The notes: generated by a model from the letters alone, not told the origin. A stretch of 64,000 bases of DNA from Tanypteryx hageni (GCA_028673005.1 CM054116.1:146503173-146567172); one strand, 5' to 3'. Counted from the stretch's first letter, positions 31,729 to 46,482 are shown. Translations and numbers: made by a program.

Positions 31729-32399
31729 GACATGCCTCGTTTAACACATGTGCTTTTAGCGCATTTTTGATATAGCGCGGTTGGCATCTTGGGACTAAAA
31801 TTTGAATTTTTGAAATTTTTTAAAATAAAGCTCCTAAATGCTATGGTCTTTTATTATAGTTCCAACATTTTTCTCACCTTCATTCATACTTCACTCTCTA
31901 TTCAGTGATAGTCATTTCACTGCAAGTAAAGAAATTTGTTGTTATTTATGTGTTTAATAGCTTTATTTCTATTTCACTCGTTCACTTTTTCTGTGTTTTT
32001 TACATTGTTTTTCTGCAATTCCACAGGCTTTTGCAGTGACGCTAACATTGGAAGTTTTAAACTTGTTAACGTTACTGTTGAGATGAGCAGGATTGGGTTC
32101 ACTTTGTATGAGTTTTTGCTTTGGATTCGGTTAAGTTCATGACTGAATGTTAACTTTTGTTGGATTCAGTGTAGATGAGTATTTAGTTTGAGTTAGATTA
32201 GGTTCATGACAACTTTAACTGTTGCGTTCGTTATTATATGTTCTTTGCACAAAGCGAATGCATATAGGGGAGGTCATTTCCATCCGTCCGTTTGCATGTT
32301 TCAATTGAGGAATCGGTGGAAGTATTTTGATGAAATTTGGTATTTGGGAGTTGACTATCTTTGGCATGTTCATGTAGTCTTTCTTCATCTGAGGACGTT
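31729..32399. other. No gene recognised
   Basis: AT-rich. It includes a GATGAAATTTGGTATTTGGG phrase at about 32329, another instance of a recurring dispersed motif. Confidence 0.4.
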
Positions 32400-33475
32400 T
32401 CATAAGCATATGAGCTGCCAGAATCGTCTCCTTTGTAGCACTTGTGACAAAAAGTCATCTTCATCAGTTTCTGGAATATGAAGTTGATGTGATATCGGTA
32501 TGCTTTTCTTGTGGTACAATTTATGGCAGTCACTGCAAGTTATCCTCTCCTTCAGTTTTTTTGTTCTAATACAGGCAGAACATGTATTCGTTTCAGAAGG
32601 CATTGCATGTTGAAAAAGTATCCTCTTTACATTCATTTCACTCCTTTTGCTTTGTGGACTCAAAGTAGACGATGGAGGGTTTGCGCCATTAGCTGTCGAA
32701 TCATTTGGATATAATGCCTTGCGTGTACCAAATTTAGCGATTTTTCTCTCCACGCTTTCTTTTTCTTTCTTCTTTTTCTTCCTCAGCCTTTTTTCTTTTT
32801 TTACATGTTTTTATATTATTTGGATGTGGTTGCTTAAGGATGTCTTTCAATTTGATGTTTCCATTTCCTCTTTGGTGTTTCAGGCCTGGTAAGGGACTTC
32901 CCTAGGTGTTTATGTTTGAGTATTCTCTTTACAGATGTCCCAGTTTCTCCAGTACAATTGAAACCTTCGTCACAGCTATTCTCCTGCAGATTGCTGCGTC
33001 CAGAGTTGCATGTATTTTCATTTGAATTTGGAGAAATGTTATCTGAAGTGTTTACTTCTGGTGAAGGTGCAATGTTAGTCTGCAGTGATTTTGATATATT
33101 TCTTTGCTTCTGAAACTTTTCCTACAAACGATAGGCAATGAAGAATTTTTCATTGTTTGATTAATGAGCAACAACAGCCTTAATCTGTTTGAATTTCTCA
33201 ATTCTCTCTTCACTGACTACTTCAACGAATTCTGCATAACCAAGAGCCTCATCAAATTCCATTACAGGTCTTCCATCTTTCACTTTTGCTGATCCTAGAC
33301 ATTTTTTGTAATCAACTACATCAGCATTAAATGGATACAAGCCACACGAGAACTGTTGACCAAAGTTTCAGTTTTAACATGTTGAACATGTTTAATAGCT
33401 TCATCCATACCCTCCACATTATAATCTTGCTTTAGAGGTTTAGGCATTTTAAACATACTATACTCCATTCCACCT
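32400..33475 (-). pseudogene. Unidentified ORF relic with a C-terminal zinc-finger-like motif
   Basis: Several minus-strand blocks look like one broken protein. From 33475: MPKPLKQDYNVEGMDEAI, resembling a Psq/CENP-B-type helix-turn-helix start; then KVKDGRPVMEFDEAL and VSEERIEKFKQIKAV (about 33180-33290); a Ser/Asn-rich linker (about 32900-33110); a Lys/Arg-rich patch; and a cysteine motif TCSACIRTKKLKERITCSDCH (32530-32590), a C..C...C..C..H array. Pogo/Jerky-like transposases can have such termini, but the DDE core is not present. I do not recognise a specific family. It could instead be a host-gene pseudogene. Confidence 0.4.
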
Positions 33476-34031
33476 CTAGATGACTGTTAGAGACTTATGG
33501 AGAACAGCATTGCCAGACTTGGCGCGTGGCTCCTTTGGAGTTAGATGACCGGAATATATGGATAAAATAAACTCCAGTGAATTTCATCAATTTCTTTAAA
33601 TTTTAGTTATAAGAAGTGCATAACTTTTAAGCGTTATTCAAATGTTATGTTTTTAGTTAAATAAATAAATACATTTTAGAATCAGGCTAATTTAAATCAT
33701 CGACAATAATTGTTTGTTAGCTTAATGAGAATTTTTATTCATGTTGATTGTATTGGAAAATTGGAATATCTTAAGAATGCTGATATGACAGTTGAAGAGT
33801 AAAACATTTATAGTTAAAAATTATAAACAAAAGTGAATATTTTTCTTACCTCTTTCATTAAAAATCTGCCAGTCTTGGAATTCCTTTCATGTATCCAAAA
33901 GCACTTGGTTGAACTTCAGATGCATGAAGAGTGGACGTGAATGGAGAAGGTGATGTTGAAGAAGAAGAGGAAGATCGTGATGTCAGCCTAACTAATAATT
34001 CTTCAATATCGCCTTGTAGATTATCAGCCTG
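33476..34031. other. No gene recognised
   Basis: AT-rich DNA upstream of a transposase relic. No clear terminal inverted repeat was found in it. Confidence 0.4.
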
Positions 34032-35281
34032 CTACATTTTTTCTTCCACTTTCATGACATGTTGCATGTGATTTTTCCAATTATCTGCTGAAACTCGTTC
34101 AAAACTTTTTGTAATCAGTTTCCCTACGTCTTTTTTCTTGAAAGTTGTGTTTTTCACCGCAGCGTAGTGCTTAACCTGCACCCACACCATTTCAATGGGA
34201 TTTAGTTCACAGTGGTAAGGGGAGTCAGAGAACAACGCAACCGTTTTTTTCCACAAGTTCATCAATTCTGTAATTTTCATATTTATCTCGTACTCACCAA
34301 CTCTATAGAGAAGGTCTCTTTTGAGGCAATCTTCATCGAAGTTTATATTTTTGCTCTTCAACCACTCCTTAATATTATCCTTTCTCCTGCCAGTCATGGG
34401 GATTGCTTCAATTTTTCTATGATAGGATGCATTATCCATTACAATGACTGAACCCTCAGGGGCGTTCGGGATAACTTTATTTTCAAACCATTCTTCATAA
34501 AATTCCCCCTCAAATTCATTGTACACGTCTAATGAATTCTTTTTACATAAAAAATAGCAATGGGCTCCATCGATGAAGCCGTTCTCTGTACCTGCATGAA
34601 TTAATGCAAATCGACTACCACGACCTGTTGGAGGCTTCAATCCCGTACTGAGACCCACAAGGAAAGCTTGGCGTGGTGTTTTTATTTCTTTGCCATGCCA
34701 TGCTTTGTTAACAGTTTGGCCAACATTAATCCACGATTCATCGGTATACACCATTTATTTTCGCTTCTGTATTTCCTCACTTCTCTTAAATACTTATGGC
34801 ACCATCGAATGATATCATCTCTTTCGATGAGAATACTTTTTTCCTTCCTTTTTTTGTATATGAACCCTATATCTATTAATAATCGATATAAAGTTTTTTT
34901 TTAATTTTGCAAATCATCATCATTGTTAACAGCAGTAAGGATGTATTTGAGAGTAGGAGGGATGTATTTGATGAACATTTCATGCACCTTCTTTCTGATC
35001 CCAGATCTGATGATCTCGTAAAAAAATATAATTCGAGAGTTCCTGTAGGGTTTCTCTAATTTCTTTTTCTTGGCAGGAGTAACTGACGTACCTTGAGTTG
35101 TTTCTTTCCTCACATGATAAACAGTTGACTCCGAACATCCTGTAGCTCTGGCGGTTTCTTTGTTCGCTTCTGTTAAAGCGAGAGTTTTGCTGAAATGCAT
35201 GAACACCTTCAACACAATTTGTCTTTCTCGGCTTCTTAGCTTCTTATCATGTTTCCTTTTCTTCACTTCAGCCACTGACAT
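34032..35281 (-). pseudogene. Tc1/mariner-superfamily transposase with DD80E spacing
   Basis: Starts at 35281 with a basic helix-turn-helix region (RSRERQIVLKVFMHF, CSESTVYHVRKE). After a frameshift in a poly-A/T run near 34897 it continues IDIGFIYKKRKEKSILIERDDI, then after a second frame change at about 34756 into the catalytic domain 34032-34754: VYTDESWINVG (first Asp), SVIVMDNASYH (second Asp), SPYHCELNPIEMVWVQVKHY (Glu). Between the second Asp and the Glu I count 80 residues, far more than the 34-41 of ordinary Tc1/mariner families and close to long-spacer groups described as DD82E. The inserted segment is rich in Lys and Glu. Terminal repeats were not found. Two frameshifts make this copy inactive. 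Confidence 0.85.
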
Positions 35282-35284
35282 GGT

Positions 35285-36436
35285 TGAACTGAGAGTTAAT
35301 CAGTAAATTTCTCTCTAAGTATATTCCAATAAAAGAACGCGCATTTTCAACTTGAGCACTGCGCACGTCACTCTTATAAGACCAATGGGTAAAGCAGACA
35401 CTCTTAGACGACAAATACTCAATCTCAAAAGAAAAACTGAACTTGAAAATTGAGAACAAAGACCACTACACCGCTTTGAGAACATCTGTTTTTTGAAACT
35501 GGCAGACAATTTTTGCTTATATTTTGAAGAATGCATTGACTGCGAAAGATTCCGTGTATGGCCTAAGAGGGTCATAAAAGCAACAGTCAGGCTAGGCTTA
35601 CTATGGAATCACAGAAGGGCAATGATCTGGACACGTGTTAAATATTTCCGCTATACCCTTCCTTTAAAGATCAGAAAATACTTCTAATACTGTTATATGT
35701 TACTTCACAGTCAGAGAGAATTTCTATTCGCAGGTATTTACAAAATATTTCTGGCGATGTAACCTAGCCGTCGAAGTTGGCGGGAGCGAGATTTTCATAG
35801 ATTTTAAAAAATTCATAACTCCCATATCATTCGAGCTATTCCCATGAAATCTTCACCAAAAATATCTTCATCATTTTCTCAGTAATTCATATGATGCATA
35901 TATGGGTCTAAGAGTTACAGTATGCGATTTTGTAGGAGACTACTTTTTCCATTGCCAATTTCGAAAAATGCGATCCAAAGCTTCATATAAAAAAATATAA
36001 CACTCATTAGCTCGATCATAATTAAAATAAATATACCTCAGTATGAAGAAAAATATGTAATAACTTCTACATAAAATTTCAAACTGAAAGTGATTTACCA
36101 ATTCTACAAAATGATGTAATAAATATTACGGCGAAAAAGAGCTCGTTTTTGCGATGACGCGAGTAAATTATTTTTGTAAATTTTATTTGAATTAATTAAC
36201 AAAAAACGATTGCAGCAATGTATTCGGCATTAAATTTGTCATTAGAAACAATTGTTTATCTTACATAACTAAACATAACATAACTAAATATTGAATATGG
36301 ACTCGAGAAATAAAACATGCGGCAACTGCACAACAGAAAGAGAGAGACAGACTTATGCAGAAATACACAGATTACAAAGATATGGAATATCTCCATAAGA
36401 ACCCTAACAGTCAACTAAATGTGGAATGGAGTATAG
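35285..36436. other. No gene recognised
   Basis: AT-rich, non-coding. It contains TTCATAACTCCCATATCATTC followed by CCATGAAATCTTCACC (35810-35862), similar in style to the recurring dispersed phrase. Confidence 0.4.
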
Positions 36437-36720
36437 TGGTACCCACAAAAAGTTTTGCGAAGTCAGTTGGAAATCTGCATCTTTAAAATTAATAATAACC
36501 TGTTTCTCCCTATAAAATTAGACAACTGAGAATTTGAATTTCATGTTTGTTTTTATAATTTTTATGTGCAATTTTAATTGCGTCTCTCTTATGCAAAAGG
36601 TAACATTCCAGTATTTTTGCAATCTATTAAGTTTGAAGTTGCTACAACTATAATTTCGATGCTTCATAAAAAGTGCGAAGTGAATAATGCAATTCTTTCG
36701 TCTATTTGAAGGGTTAATAA
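36437..36720 (+). repeat. Direct repeat, copy 1
   Basis: About 285 bp opening with GTGGTACCCACAAAAAG and ending near TCTATTTGAAGG. It recurs at 37548-37925 in the same orientation with roughly 80% visible similarity. Confidence 0.7.
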
Positions 36721-37547
36721 ACCCAATCGGAAACAACAATGCGGGTCATGTAGCCAACACCAGGAAAGAGTATGAAAAAGTCATAAAATTTCTAAAAGAA
36801 ACGCGTGTTTCTGACATTCTTTCATGTAACATCTAAACATATCAAAAATAAGATATTTTATAGTTTTATCCCTCGAATAAAGCAAAAATGGACAAATTTC
36901 GTCCATATTTACGTATATTAAAGAATGAAGGGAATAAAACTTGCACCTTAAAAAATCGAAACTCCTGTGTAAATATATGGGAAAATATAATCGCCTCCTG
37001 GAGTTGAACCTGGGTCACTTTCGTAAACTAAAATAGTTTTCCCGAGGTCTCCTTGTTGGCAGATATAAAATGGCATTTACAGCATTTCTCTATGACAAAC
37101 TGTTCAAGAGATGAAAGGGGGGACGGACAGATAGACATTGAATAATTATAATGATAAAGCCTAGATGTGTTTGTTTGTGTATAATGCTTGTCATCAATGG
37201 CACTTTTAACGTGTTTTTTACAAACTTCCTGATTAGGTGGAAGGTTGAAATTATGCAGGAATGTTTGATTCAGATATAAAAATTAAATTAAAAAATATAT
37301 AAAAAAAGACCCAGGTTCGACTCCAAGGGGGGTGGGGAGCGATTTCCATTCCCCGTAAGATAACACACAAAAAGCGACTTTTTAAAGTGTAGCTTTTTAT
37401 TCTTTTGGAGACTCAAATTAGAAAAAATTGATGTACGATCTTCGAATTTGAACTGTTTTAGGAAAATTAATGAAGTTTTGTATTCTATTCATCTTTTTTC
37501 CGCCTACCATTCAAAATCTCACATAATAAACATTTAAATCACACTAG
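36721..37547. other. Unassigned, with two tRNA B-box-like words
   Basis: GTGACCCAGGTTCAACTCC (minus, about 36998-37016) and CCCAGGTTCGACTCC (plus, about 37310-37324) look like pol III B boxes of SINE relics in opposite orientation. No gene. Confidence 0.4.
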
Positions 37548-37925
37548 TGGTACCCGCAAAAACTTTTGCGAAGTCAGTCAGAAAACTGCATGTTTAAAAG
37601 TAATAATAGCCAATTTCTCCTTATAATATTAGACAACTGATATTTTGAATGTCACGTTTGTTTTTATCATTTATATGTGCAATTTTAATTGTCTCTGCCA
37701 TACAAAAAAAGGTCACATTCCAATATTGAAATAAAGAAAGATTTTTTCTTTTGGTCAGTCATTAAAAATGTCCACAGTCCACACGCAGTTTACTGATTAA
37801 TAATAATAATCTTTAATTATTAACGAGGCAATCTATTAACTTTGACATTGCTACAACTATAATTTTGATGCTTCATAAACAGCGTGAAGTGGATATCGCA
37901 ATGACTTTGGCTATTTGAAGGCTTA
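37548..37925 (+). repeat. Direct repeat, copy 2, with ~110-bp insertion
   Basis: Matches copy 1 but with about 110 bp of extra sequence between CATTCCAATATT and GCAATCTATTAAC (about 37725-37830). The insert could be a small element or copy 1 could carry a deletion. Confidence 0.65.
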
Positions 37926-38582
37926 TTATTGCCTTAAGTGTTTTCATATGTTTCAAAAAGATTTTGTTAAATTGAGGTGCTATAAAAAAGTATATTTAAT
38001 GTTAAAATGCTTAAGAAATTCACAAGACTTACCTCAGGAAAATAGAGAAACAACACCTTCATCTGTAACATACACCATTACTCTGTGTGCTGTTATCTTG
38101 TGGCATCAATGATAAAGGAGCATAAAGAGAAAGGCACTGCAATACCATACATCACCTAAGACATGAGTTACATTGTAGTATAGCCGAATGAATGTACAAA
38201 GAACGTTAGGTGTCCAATCACTGGGGGGTGGTCAATCATTGTTCGGTTTACCCTACACATTTTTGTCAAATAATTTTTCTCATAATGCATCTTATTACGA
38301 TAAATTTAAAGAAAAGGAAATTAATGTATTTATGTAATTATAGCCAAAGTTTATCCAACCTGCACATATTTGCTTGCGATTTTCTATATTCTTTTGTTCA
38401 TTCCAAGGAAATAATGATGGAGATTGAAGTAGTGCTGGGCTATGATGTAATCTTTAGGTTCACATTCATTGATAAAGTTAAGAGAATCAGGTGTAACTTT
38501 GTGTAAAACATGGCTATAAATGCTTTTATTATCATTTTTAGCCCCATTCATTCCTTCGTAGTAAATTATTAATTTATTTTCA

Positions 38583-38952
38583 TTTTAAAGTAATGTTTCA
38601 TCTGTGCCCATACCATCTCAATAGGATTGAGCTCCCAGTGATATGGGGACAGTCTTGCCATTTCATCAATTCTATATTTTTCATATTTTTCCTTTACTTA
38701 GGAGACAGTATGTAGCAGTTATCTTCTCAGCAACCCTTCCTTTGTTAAAATGCTCTTTTCAGAGAGCCAATCCACTATCTTTGATTATTTATGCCAAGAT
38801 ATATTTGGGATATCCTTGCATTTTCTGCTTTGATAGGCATCATTGTCAAATGACTAATACTGCTCTATCTGGAGTGTTAAGCAGCAAATTTTCTGCTAAC
38901 TACTCCTTCATTTGTGAGCATATTGCCAATTTTTTTTGCATGTAAACATAAA
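38583..38952 (-). pseudogene. Second, decayed copy of the DD80E transposase family
   Basis: The minus strand reads SPYHWELNPIEMVWAQMKHY at about 38590-38650, almost the same as the catalytic Glu block at 34.1 kb. Upstream (to about 38950) decayed matches to NTPDRAVLVI, a changed DNASYH block, SKIVDWLSEK and LTKEGLLRR align with the 80-residue inter-catalytic segment of the first copy. Many stops and indels are present. It shows that the family is multi-copy and that the long spacer is a family trait. Confidence 0.7.
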
Positions 38953-39019
38953 TTCTTCCCTCATTCTCAGAAAGCACTAATGCGGAACAAGAGCTGCAAC
39001 TCTTTGACTCTTTCAGACC

Positions 39020-39254
39020 TGTACTGACTTAATATATATGGGAAAAGGCACTGTTCATAAAAAGGATTACAAAAATCTTCCCTCAATGTCACTGGTGGTC
39101 AAGATACTACTAAATCCCTCGTTAGACAAAGGATACTGCCTAACTAGTGAACATTTTTATACATCAATACAGTTAGCAGACTTACTGGTTTCGCAATTGA
39201 CAGGCACTTGTGGGTTGATAGGCCTAACTCAAAAAATATGCCCATCACTTAGAG
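39020..39254 (+). pseudogene. piggyBac transposase fragment interrupted by hAT element 3
   Basis: Plus-strand translation YMGKGTVHKKDY..., VVKILLNPSLDKGYCLTSEHFYTS and LADLLVSQLTGTCGLIGLTQK corresponds to the same piggyBac region as the YYSSPELF block at 31.5 kb. The frame runs up to the hAT insertion at 39255 and may continue briefly after 42012 (KKLRNT). It differs enough from the other piggyBac relic to be another family or an old copy. Confidence 0.7.
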
Positions 39255-42004
<2,750 letters not shown>

Positions 42005-42012
42005 ACTTAGAG

Positions 42013-42298
42013 AAATAAAAAATTGAGAAACACGTAATTCTGTCATTAACAGAAAAAAGCATTTAAAAATAATTTACATAATTAACATGAAAATAATAAT
42101 AATAGCAACAACCTCAGAAAAATTATCAAAGTGAGGTTCGAAATCCGGACCCTCAGCATAGGATTTCTCCCTTTAACCAATTAGGCTGACTGGATTACTA
42201 ATATCGGGACGCAGGAATAGTACTTAAACTGCTTCTCATACTGAAATTATGCTTGAGAAGCAGGTTGTATTACTTGCACACTTTCTATTATCCATCAG
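42013..42298. other. Short unassigned stretch with a tRNA-like SINE relic
   Basis: On the minus strand 42120-42205 holds an A-box-like CAGCCTAATTGGTTAAAG and a decayed B box (GGATTTCGAACC), in tRNA order. It is a SINE relic without visible TSD. Confidence 0.45.
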
Positions 42299-43895
42299 TT
42301 TCGTGATTATTCTCACTTTAGTCCCAAATTTGGCATTAAAAATTCCATAGAGTTGTCGCACACCTTAAAAGGAATAATTTTCCCCAACAATTCAAAATTT
42401 GTCTCCTTGAAAGAAGCGGTAGATTTGGCTATAGATATGCTTTCCAAAGCAGGTGTCAATCAAAGTTTGATAACTGACTTTTCTAACTTACTTGAAGCGT
42501 ATTCTGAACAAAACTATTTCCTTTTTGACAATAATTTTTATAAACAAACGGATGGTCTCGCGATGGGGTCCCCTCTTTCCCCTCTCCTTGCCGACATCTT
42601 CCTCAACAATTTAGAAGTTACCCTTTTTAATTCTGGCCATCCTTTATTAACTTATTCCAAATTTTGGGGTAGGTATGTGAATGACATTTTGTGTTTCTGG
42701 AGTGGTACGGATGACCAACTTTCTGAACTTTTAACCCTTTTAAATTCCCGCCATCCTTCATTTCTTTTACAGTCGAATCTGAAACAAATGGTTTGCTTAA
42801 CTTTTTAGATCTCACTTTGTCTCTGATGAACAAATCACCTACCTTTGCGATTTTCCATAAACCCACTTACACAGATCAGGTTATTCCCAATCACTATTCC
42901 CATCATTTTTCTCACAAACACGCTTCTTTTCAATCTATGCTTCATAGCCTTCTTAGTATACCCCTTTCTAAACCCAATTTCCTTATAGAACTTAACACCA
43001 TTAAACAGATCGCCATCAATAATGGCTACCAAATTGGTTTAATCGATAAAATTATCTCCAAAAAACATTTTCTCATTGCCTCCCAAAAAATCATTCCTTT
43101 TCCGCCTAATCTCAACCCCAAACCTCTTAGTTGGCGCAGACTCCCATTTTTAGGAAACATTTCGTATAAATTGTCCAATCTTTTTCCTAAACTCAAACTT
43201 GAACCTGCTTTCTACTCCCCAGTTACTTTGTCCAAATTATTCCTTAATGCTAAAGACCTGATACAGTTGTCATTAAGAAGTGGTGTATATAAACTTGCTT
43301 GTGATGATTGCGGAGCGGTCTACATCAGCCAAACGGGGAGGAGTTTTGACAAGAGGATTAAAGAGCAGAAGCGATGCTTCCATTTAAATAATTTGAATTC
43401 TCAATTTGCGGAACATCTTTTAAACCTCAATCATCACAGTTCCTTCAACCCTAAATTCCTCCACTTTGAAATTAAAGGTCGCAAATTGGATGCCCTTGAA
43501 CAGCTAGAGATAATTATTTGTGAAGACTCACTTCTCTTAAATACCTTTTCCACAATCATTCTCCTCTATTTAGCTTACCGAATATTTTGTAAATACTTTG
43601 TATCAACATTGTTGTCTTTGGCCCCTTTTACCAAGTTTTGGTAACTTTTTGTAACATTTTGCTACTATGTTGCTTTCGCCTTCCTTTCCCTCCCCTTCTT
43701 TTCCCAACCGCTCATTCAATTACCTTCCATTTGTTTTCTTTGTAACCCCTACTGTCTCCGTCCCCCCCCCCTCATTTTACCCTATATATATGGAACAATT
43801 TATATTTCATCACCTGATGATGCTATGATCGTAGTGAAACCGGTCGTGTTTAAATTAAAATTTTGTGGAAATACAAAGTTCTTCTTTTTCAATAT
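42299..43895 (+). pseudogene. Penelope-like element copy B (RT plus GIY-YIG endonuclease)
   Basis: The best PLE copy in the window. The RT part at 42353-42808 has NNFYKQTDGLAMGSPLSPLL, ADIFLNNLE and YVNDILCFWSG, where the expected second catalytic Asp of YVDD is Asn. About 33 bp encoding motif A (FDV..) are deleted after KFVS, as seen by comparison with copy A. After a frameshift near 42795, 42793-43644 encodes FLDLTLSL, the thumb, and the GIY-YIG endonuclease (GVYKLACDDCGAVYISQTGRS; the YIGQT half reads YISQT). A C-rich 3' tail and hammerhead-like motif follow. It is 5'-truncated at nearly the same point as copy A. The catalytic lesions make it inactive. Confidence 0.92.
43811..43848 (+). 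ncRNA. Hammerhead-ribozyme-like motif, PLE copy B (best preserved)
   Basis: CAC, CTGATGA, hairpin CTATGATCGTAG, GAAA, CCGGTC, GTG in order. CAC and GTG pair as stem I. GAAA is intact. ACCGGT is self-complementary, so stem III is very short, as in minimal type I hammerheads of Penelope-like elements that work as dimers. One extra U between core and stem II is a deviation. Predicted cleavage follows the C of GGTC at 43845. Confidence 0.7.
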
Positions 43896-45499
43896 CAATA
43901 TCCATAGTTCTGACTGATTACTTTGACCAATACTACCAATTTTTTTTTAATATAACCAATTATAAATATATATAATATCTGGCATGACTTTGTGGAAGTG
44001 ATTAATATTATCTCTACTATAAATATTTTGAATAATTTGTTTGTTTGTGCATTTATAACACAACAACTATAGAACATAGAAGCAAGATGAAGTTCCCATT
44101 TTAACCGCAATAAAAATTTAAGCAAAATGGGAGGGTTTTTAAAGCGAATTGAATTACATTTTTTTACTTTCTCCATATACGAAGTATAGAGCAAGTATTG
44201 TTTTCATGAAAAAAATCGAATTCGAGATTTCAACGGAAATACATGTTTTAAGGTTCCCTGAACACGTTTTGACTATTTTCTCGATGATGTCTGTGTGTCT
44301 GTCTGTCTGTATGTGATAGATTTTTGTGGGCACTCTAACTCAAAAACTATTTATCAGGTCAACACAAAATTTTATATTTAACATTTTTATAAAAGTTATA
44401 AGATTGATTAGTTTTTGGTAAAAATCGATCGACCAGAAATGGTTGTTTACTCTTGTCACATCCGTTATTTTGAAATATTTGCCTTAATATTTGATAAATG
44501 TAAAAATATATTTGAATAAAAGTTGTAGGAAATTTCATTTTCTACAACCTTTGTTTGATACATTTTTCCATATAATTCATTGTTTAAGAGATATCTTATA
44601 TTTTTAGCTGCCACCACCATGCCACCTACCGAAGACTGTTGTTAACAATTGATGCTAAGTTACGTCTTAGTAACGCTCTTTTTTCTTTTCTTAATTGTCA
44701 ACCGGAAGTAAATATTGACAATGATCCCAGAGCTAACAACATGTTATTTGCCATATAAATATGGAGAAAGTCATGTGTTGCCACATCAGTTGATTAATTT
44801 TTTTTATGTTTTTCTCTTTTAATTTTTTCCATTTAAATAACATGGGAATGAGCGTATTGTTGGATTAACAATCTACTTGACAACCGTAAGAAACAATATG
44901 TAATATTATCAAAAAGAAATAATATATACCTAATATAAACTAAAGTAGGGAAGAAAGAAACTAAGGTTATTCAAAGGAGGACAATCTCAAAAAAAAAAAC
45001 TATGAATCTGGCTGATTGTTTCAAAAGGTAAGTGGAAGACAGTTTTAATGTGAAATTGTAAGTGCTTTCGTTCTCTAAAAACTTTCTATGTATTCCGCAT
45101 ATTCTCTATACTTAACCCTTGAACTACCAAGCGATTTTTACTACCATGGACTACCAAGGGGTGGGACCTCCGAGGCGCACCATCTAAAATACAATAAAAA
45201 GTCATAGTAACTTTCAAACCTATTGTTATATATTTAAAAACATCATAGGAATACAGCTATACAATTTTAGTAATTTATTTTAAATTATATGTACATAAAG
45301 ACAAATATTTACATTAGAACAATTCTTTTACATTCTTCTTCATGTTTTCAAAATCATATTAATATTGCAGTAAGATTGTATGTACAGAAATAATAACAAA
45401 TTGATTAGAAAAATGATTTAATCTGATTCAATTGACACAACAGTTGAAACGAATAGCGTGCTTCACACTGTGCTTTCCACGCATATGGTGTCCTATAAG
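43896..45499. other. AT-rich intron DNA with a (GTCT)n tract
   Basis: No gene. A GTCT microsatellite lies at about 44289-44318, next to a phrase with AACTCAAAAACTATTTATCAGG. TTAACCCTTGAACTACCAAG at about 45114 looks like a piggyBac-type end, but no partner was found. Confidence 0.4.
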
Positions 45500-45790
45500 C
45501 AGAGGCGTAGCGACAAAATATGGTACCTATGGTGAGCCGGAAAATGTGCCTTCGTATATTATAATCATACATCTACACGTACCTATTTGTATTTTTAATT
45601 GTTTTTCGTAGCTCTTTTGAACCCTTTTATTTTGTGAAATTCTTTTAATTGCGCGGGAACAGTAATTATGTGAAATTATTCAAGAATTAACTGCAATGTT
45701 ACCATAAGGAAACAGAAGGCGCTATAGGGTTATATTCACAAGGAAAATATTGAAAGGCAAAGAAAATTAATATAAAATTTATTATTTGTC

Positions 45791-46066
45791 TTATTTACAA
45801 GTCAACTGCTTTTTGCGCACTTTCACACTTGCGAAATTGTCAATGATCTTTTCCAAATCTGTTTCGCAAAATAATTTACTTTCTATTGAAAGTAAACTTA
45901 AGTCGGAAAGACGATTTTGGCCCATTGTTGAATGCAAATAATTTTTAATTATTTTCAACTTACTAAAACTTGGTTCTCCTGAGGCTACTGACGCTGGCAA
46001 TGTTAAAATGAGCTGTAAGGACACGATAATATTTGGATAGGATTCGCACAAATCCCATTTCACCAA
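45791..46066 (-). pseudogene. hAT transposase C-terminal fragment, type A
   Basis: Encodes the hAT dimerisation region: LILTLPASVASGEPSFSKLK, then IIKNYLHSTMGQNRLSDLSLLSIE, ending at 45791 near the left terminus. SGEPSFS replaces the usual SxERSFS. It is of the ZMYM1-like type, distinct from hAT element 2 in this window. The rest of the transposase is missing. Confidence 0.8.
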
Positions 46067-46176
46067 AAAAAGAGTGGAAAAACATTTATAGAAGCTCGTC
46101 GGACACTTGCCTTTTATTATATAGGTTTTTTCGACTCAGAACTCATATTCGTATAGTTGAGTGAATATTTGGTGAA

Positions 46177-46482
46177 ATGCATGAAAAGTGTCTCGTGTTC
46201 CAGGATTTTAATAATATAGTAGAATTCATCATTTGTCTACCAGGAACTACAGCTTCTGTAGAAAGGATATTCTCCATAATGAATGGCTTGTGGTCGAAGG
46301 AGAAATCTAGGTTTAATGTTGAGACTATGAAAGCAATGCTAATTATAAAGCAAAATTGTGACTTAGAATATGATAAGTTTTACGACAAGATTATGAAAGA
46401 CCAGAATGTGTTAGTAAAACAAGTGGATCTGAAAAATATTCCAGGTTTAAGCCCAATGACTTGCAGAATCCCTCTACGTTAA
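46177..46482 (+). pseudogene. hAT transposase C-terminal fragment, type B
   Basis: Encodes EFIICLPGTTASVERIFSIM, then KSRFNVETMKAMLIIKQN, the dimerisation motif of a different hAT branch, ending toward the right terminus. Its wording (PGTTASVERIFS) does not match type A (PASVASGEPSFS), so the two tails come from different families. It may be a secondary insertion or a template-switch product. Confidence 0.8.

Noticed and set aside
45114..45135. A piggyBac-type left end (TTAACCCTTGAACTACC)
   Set aside because: No partner end with TTAA could be found; too little to call an element.
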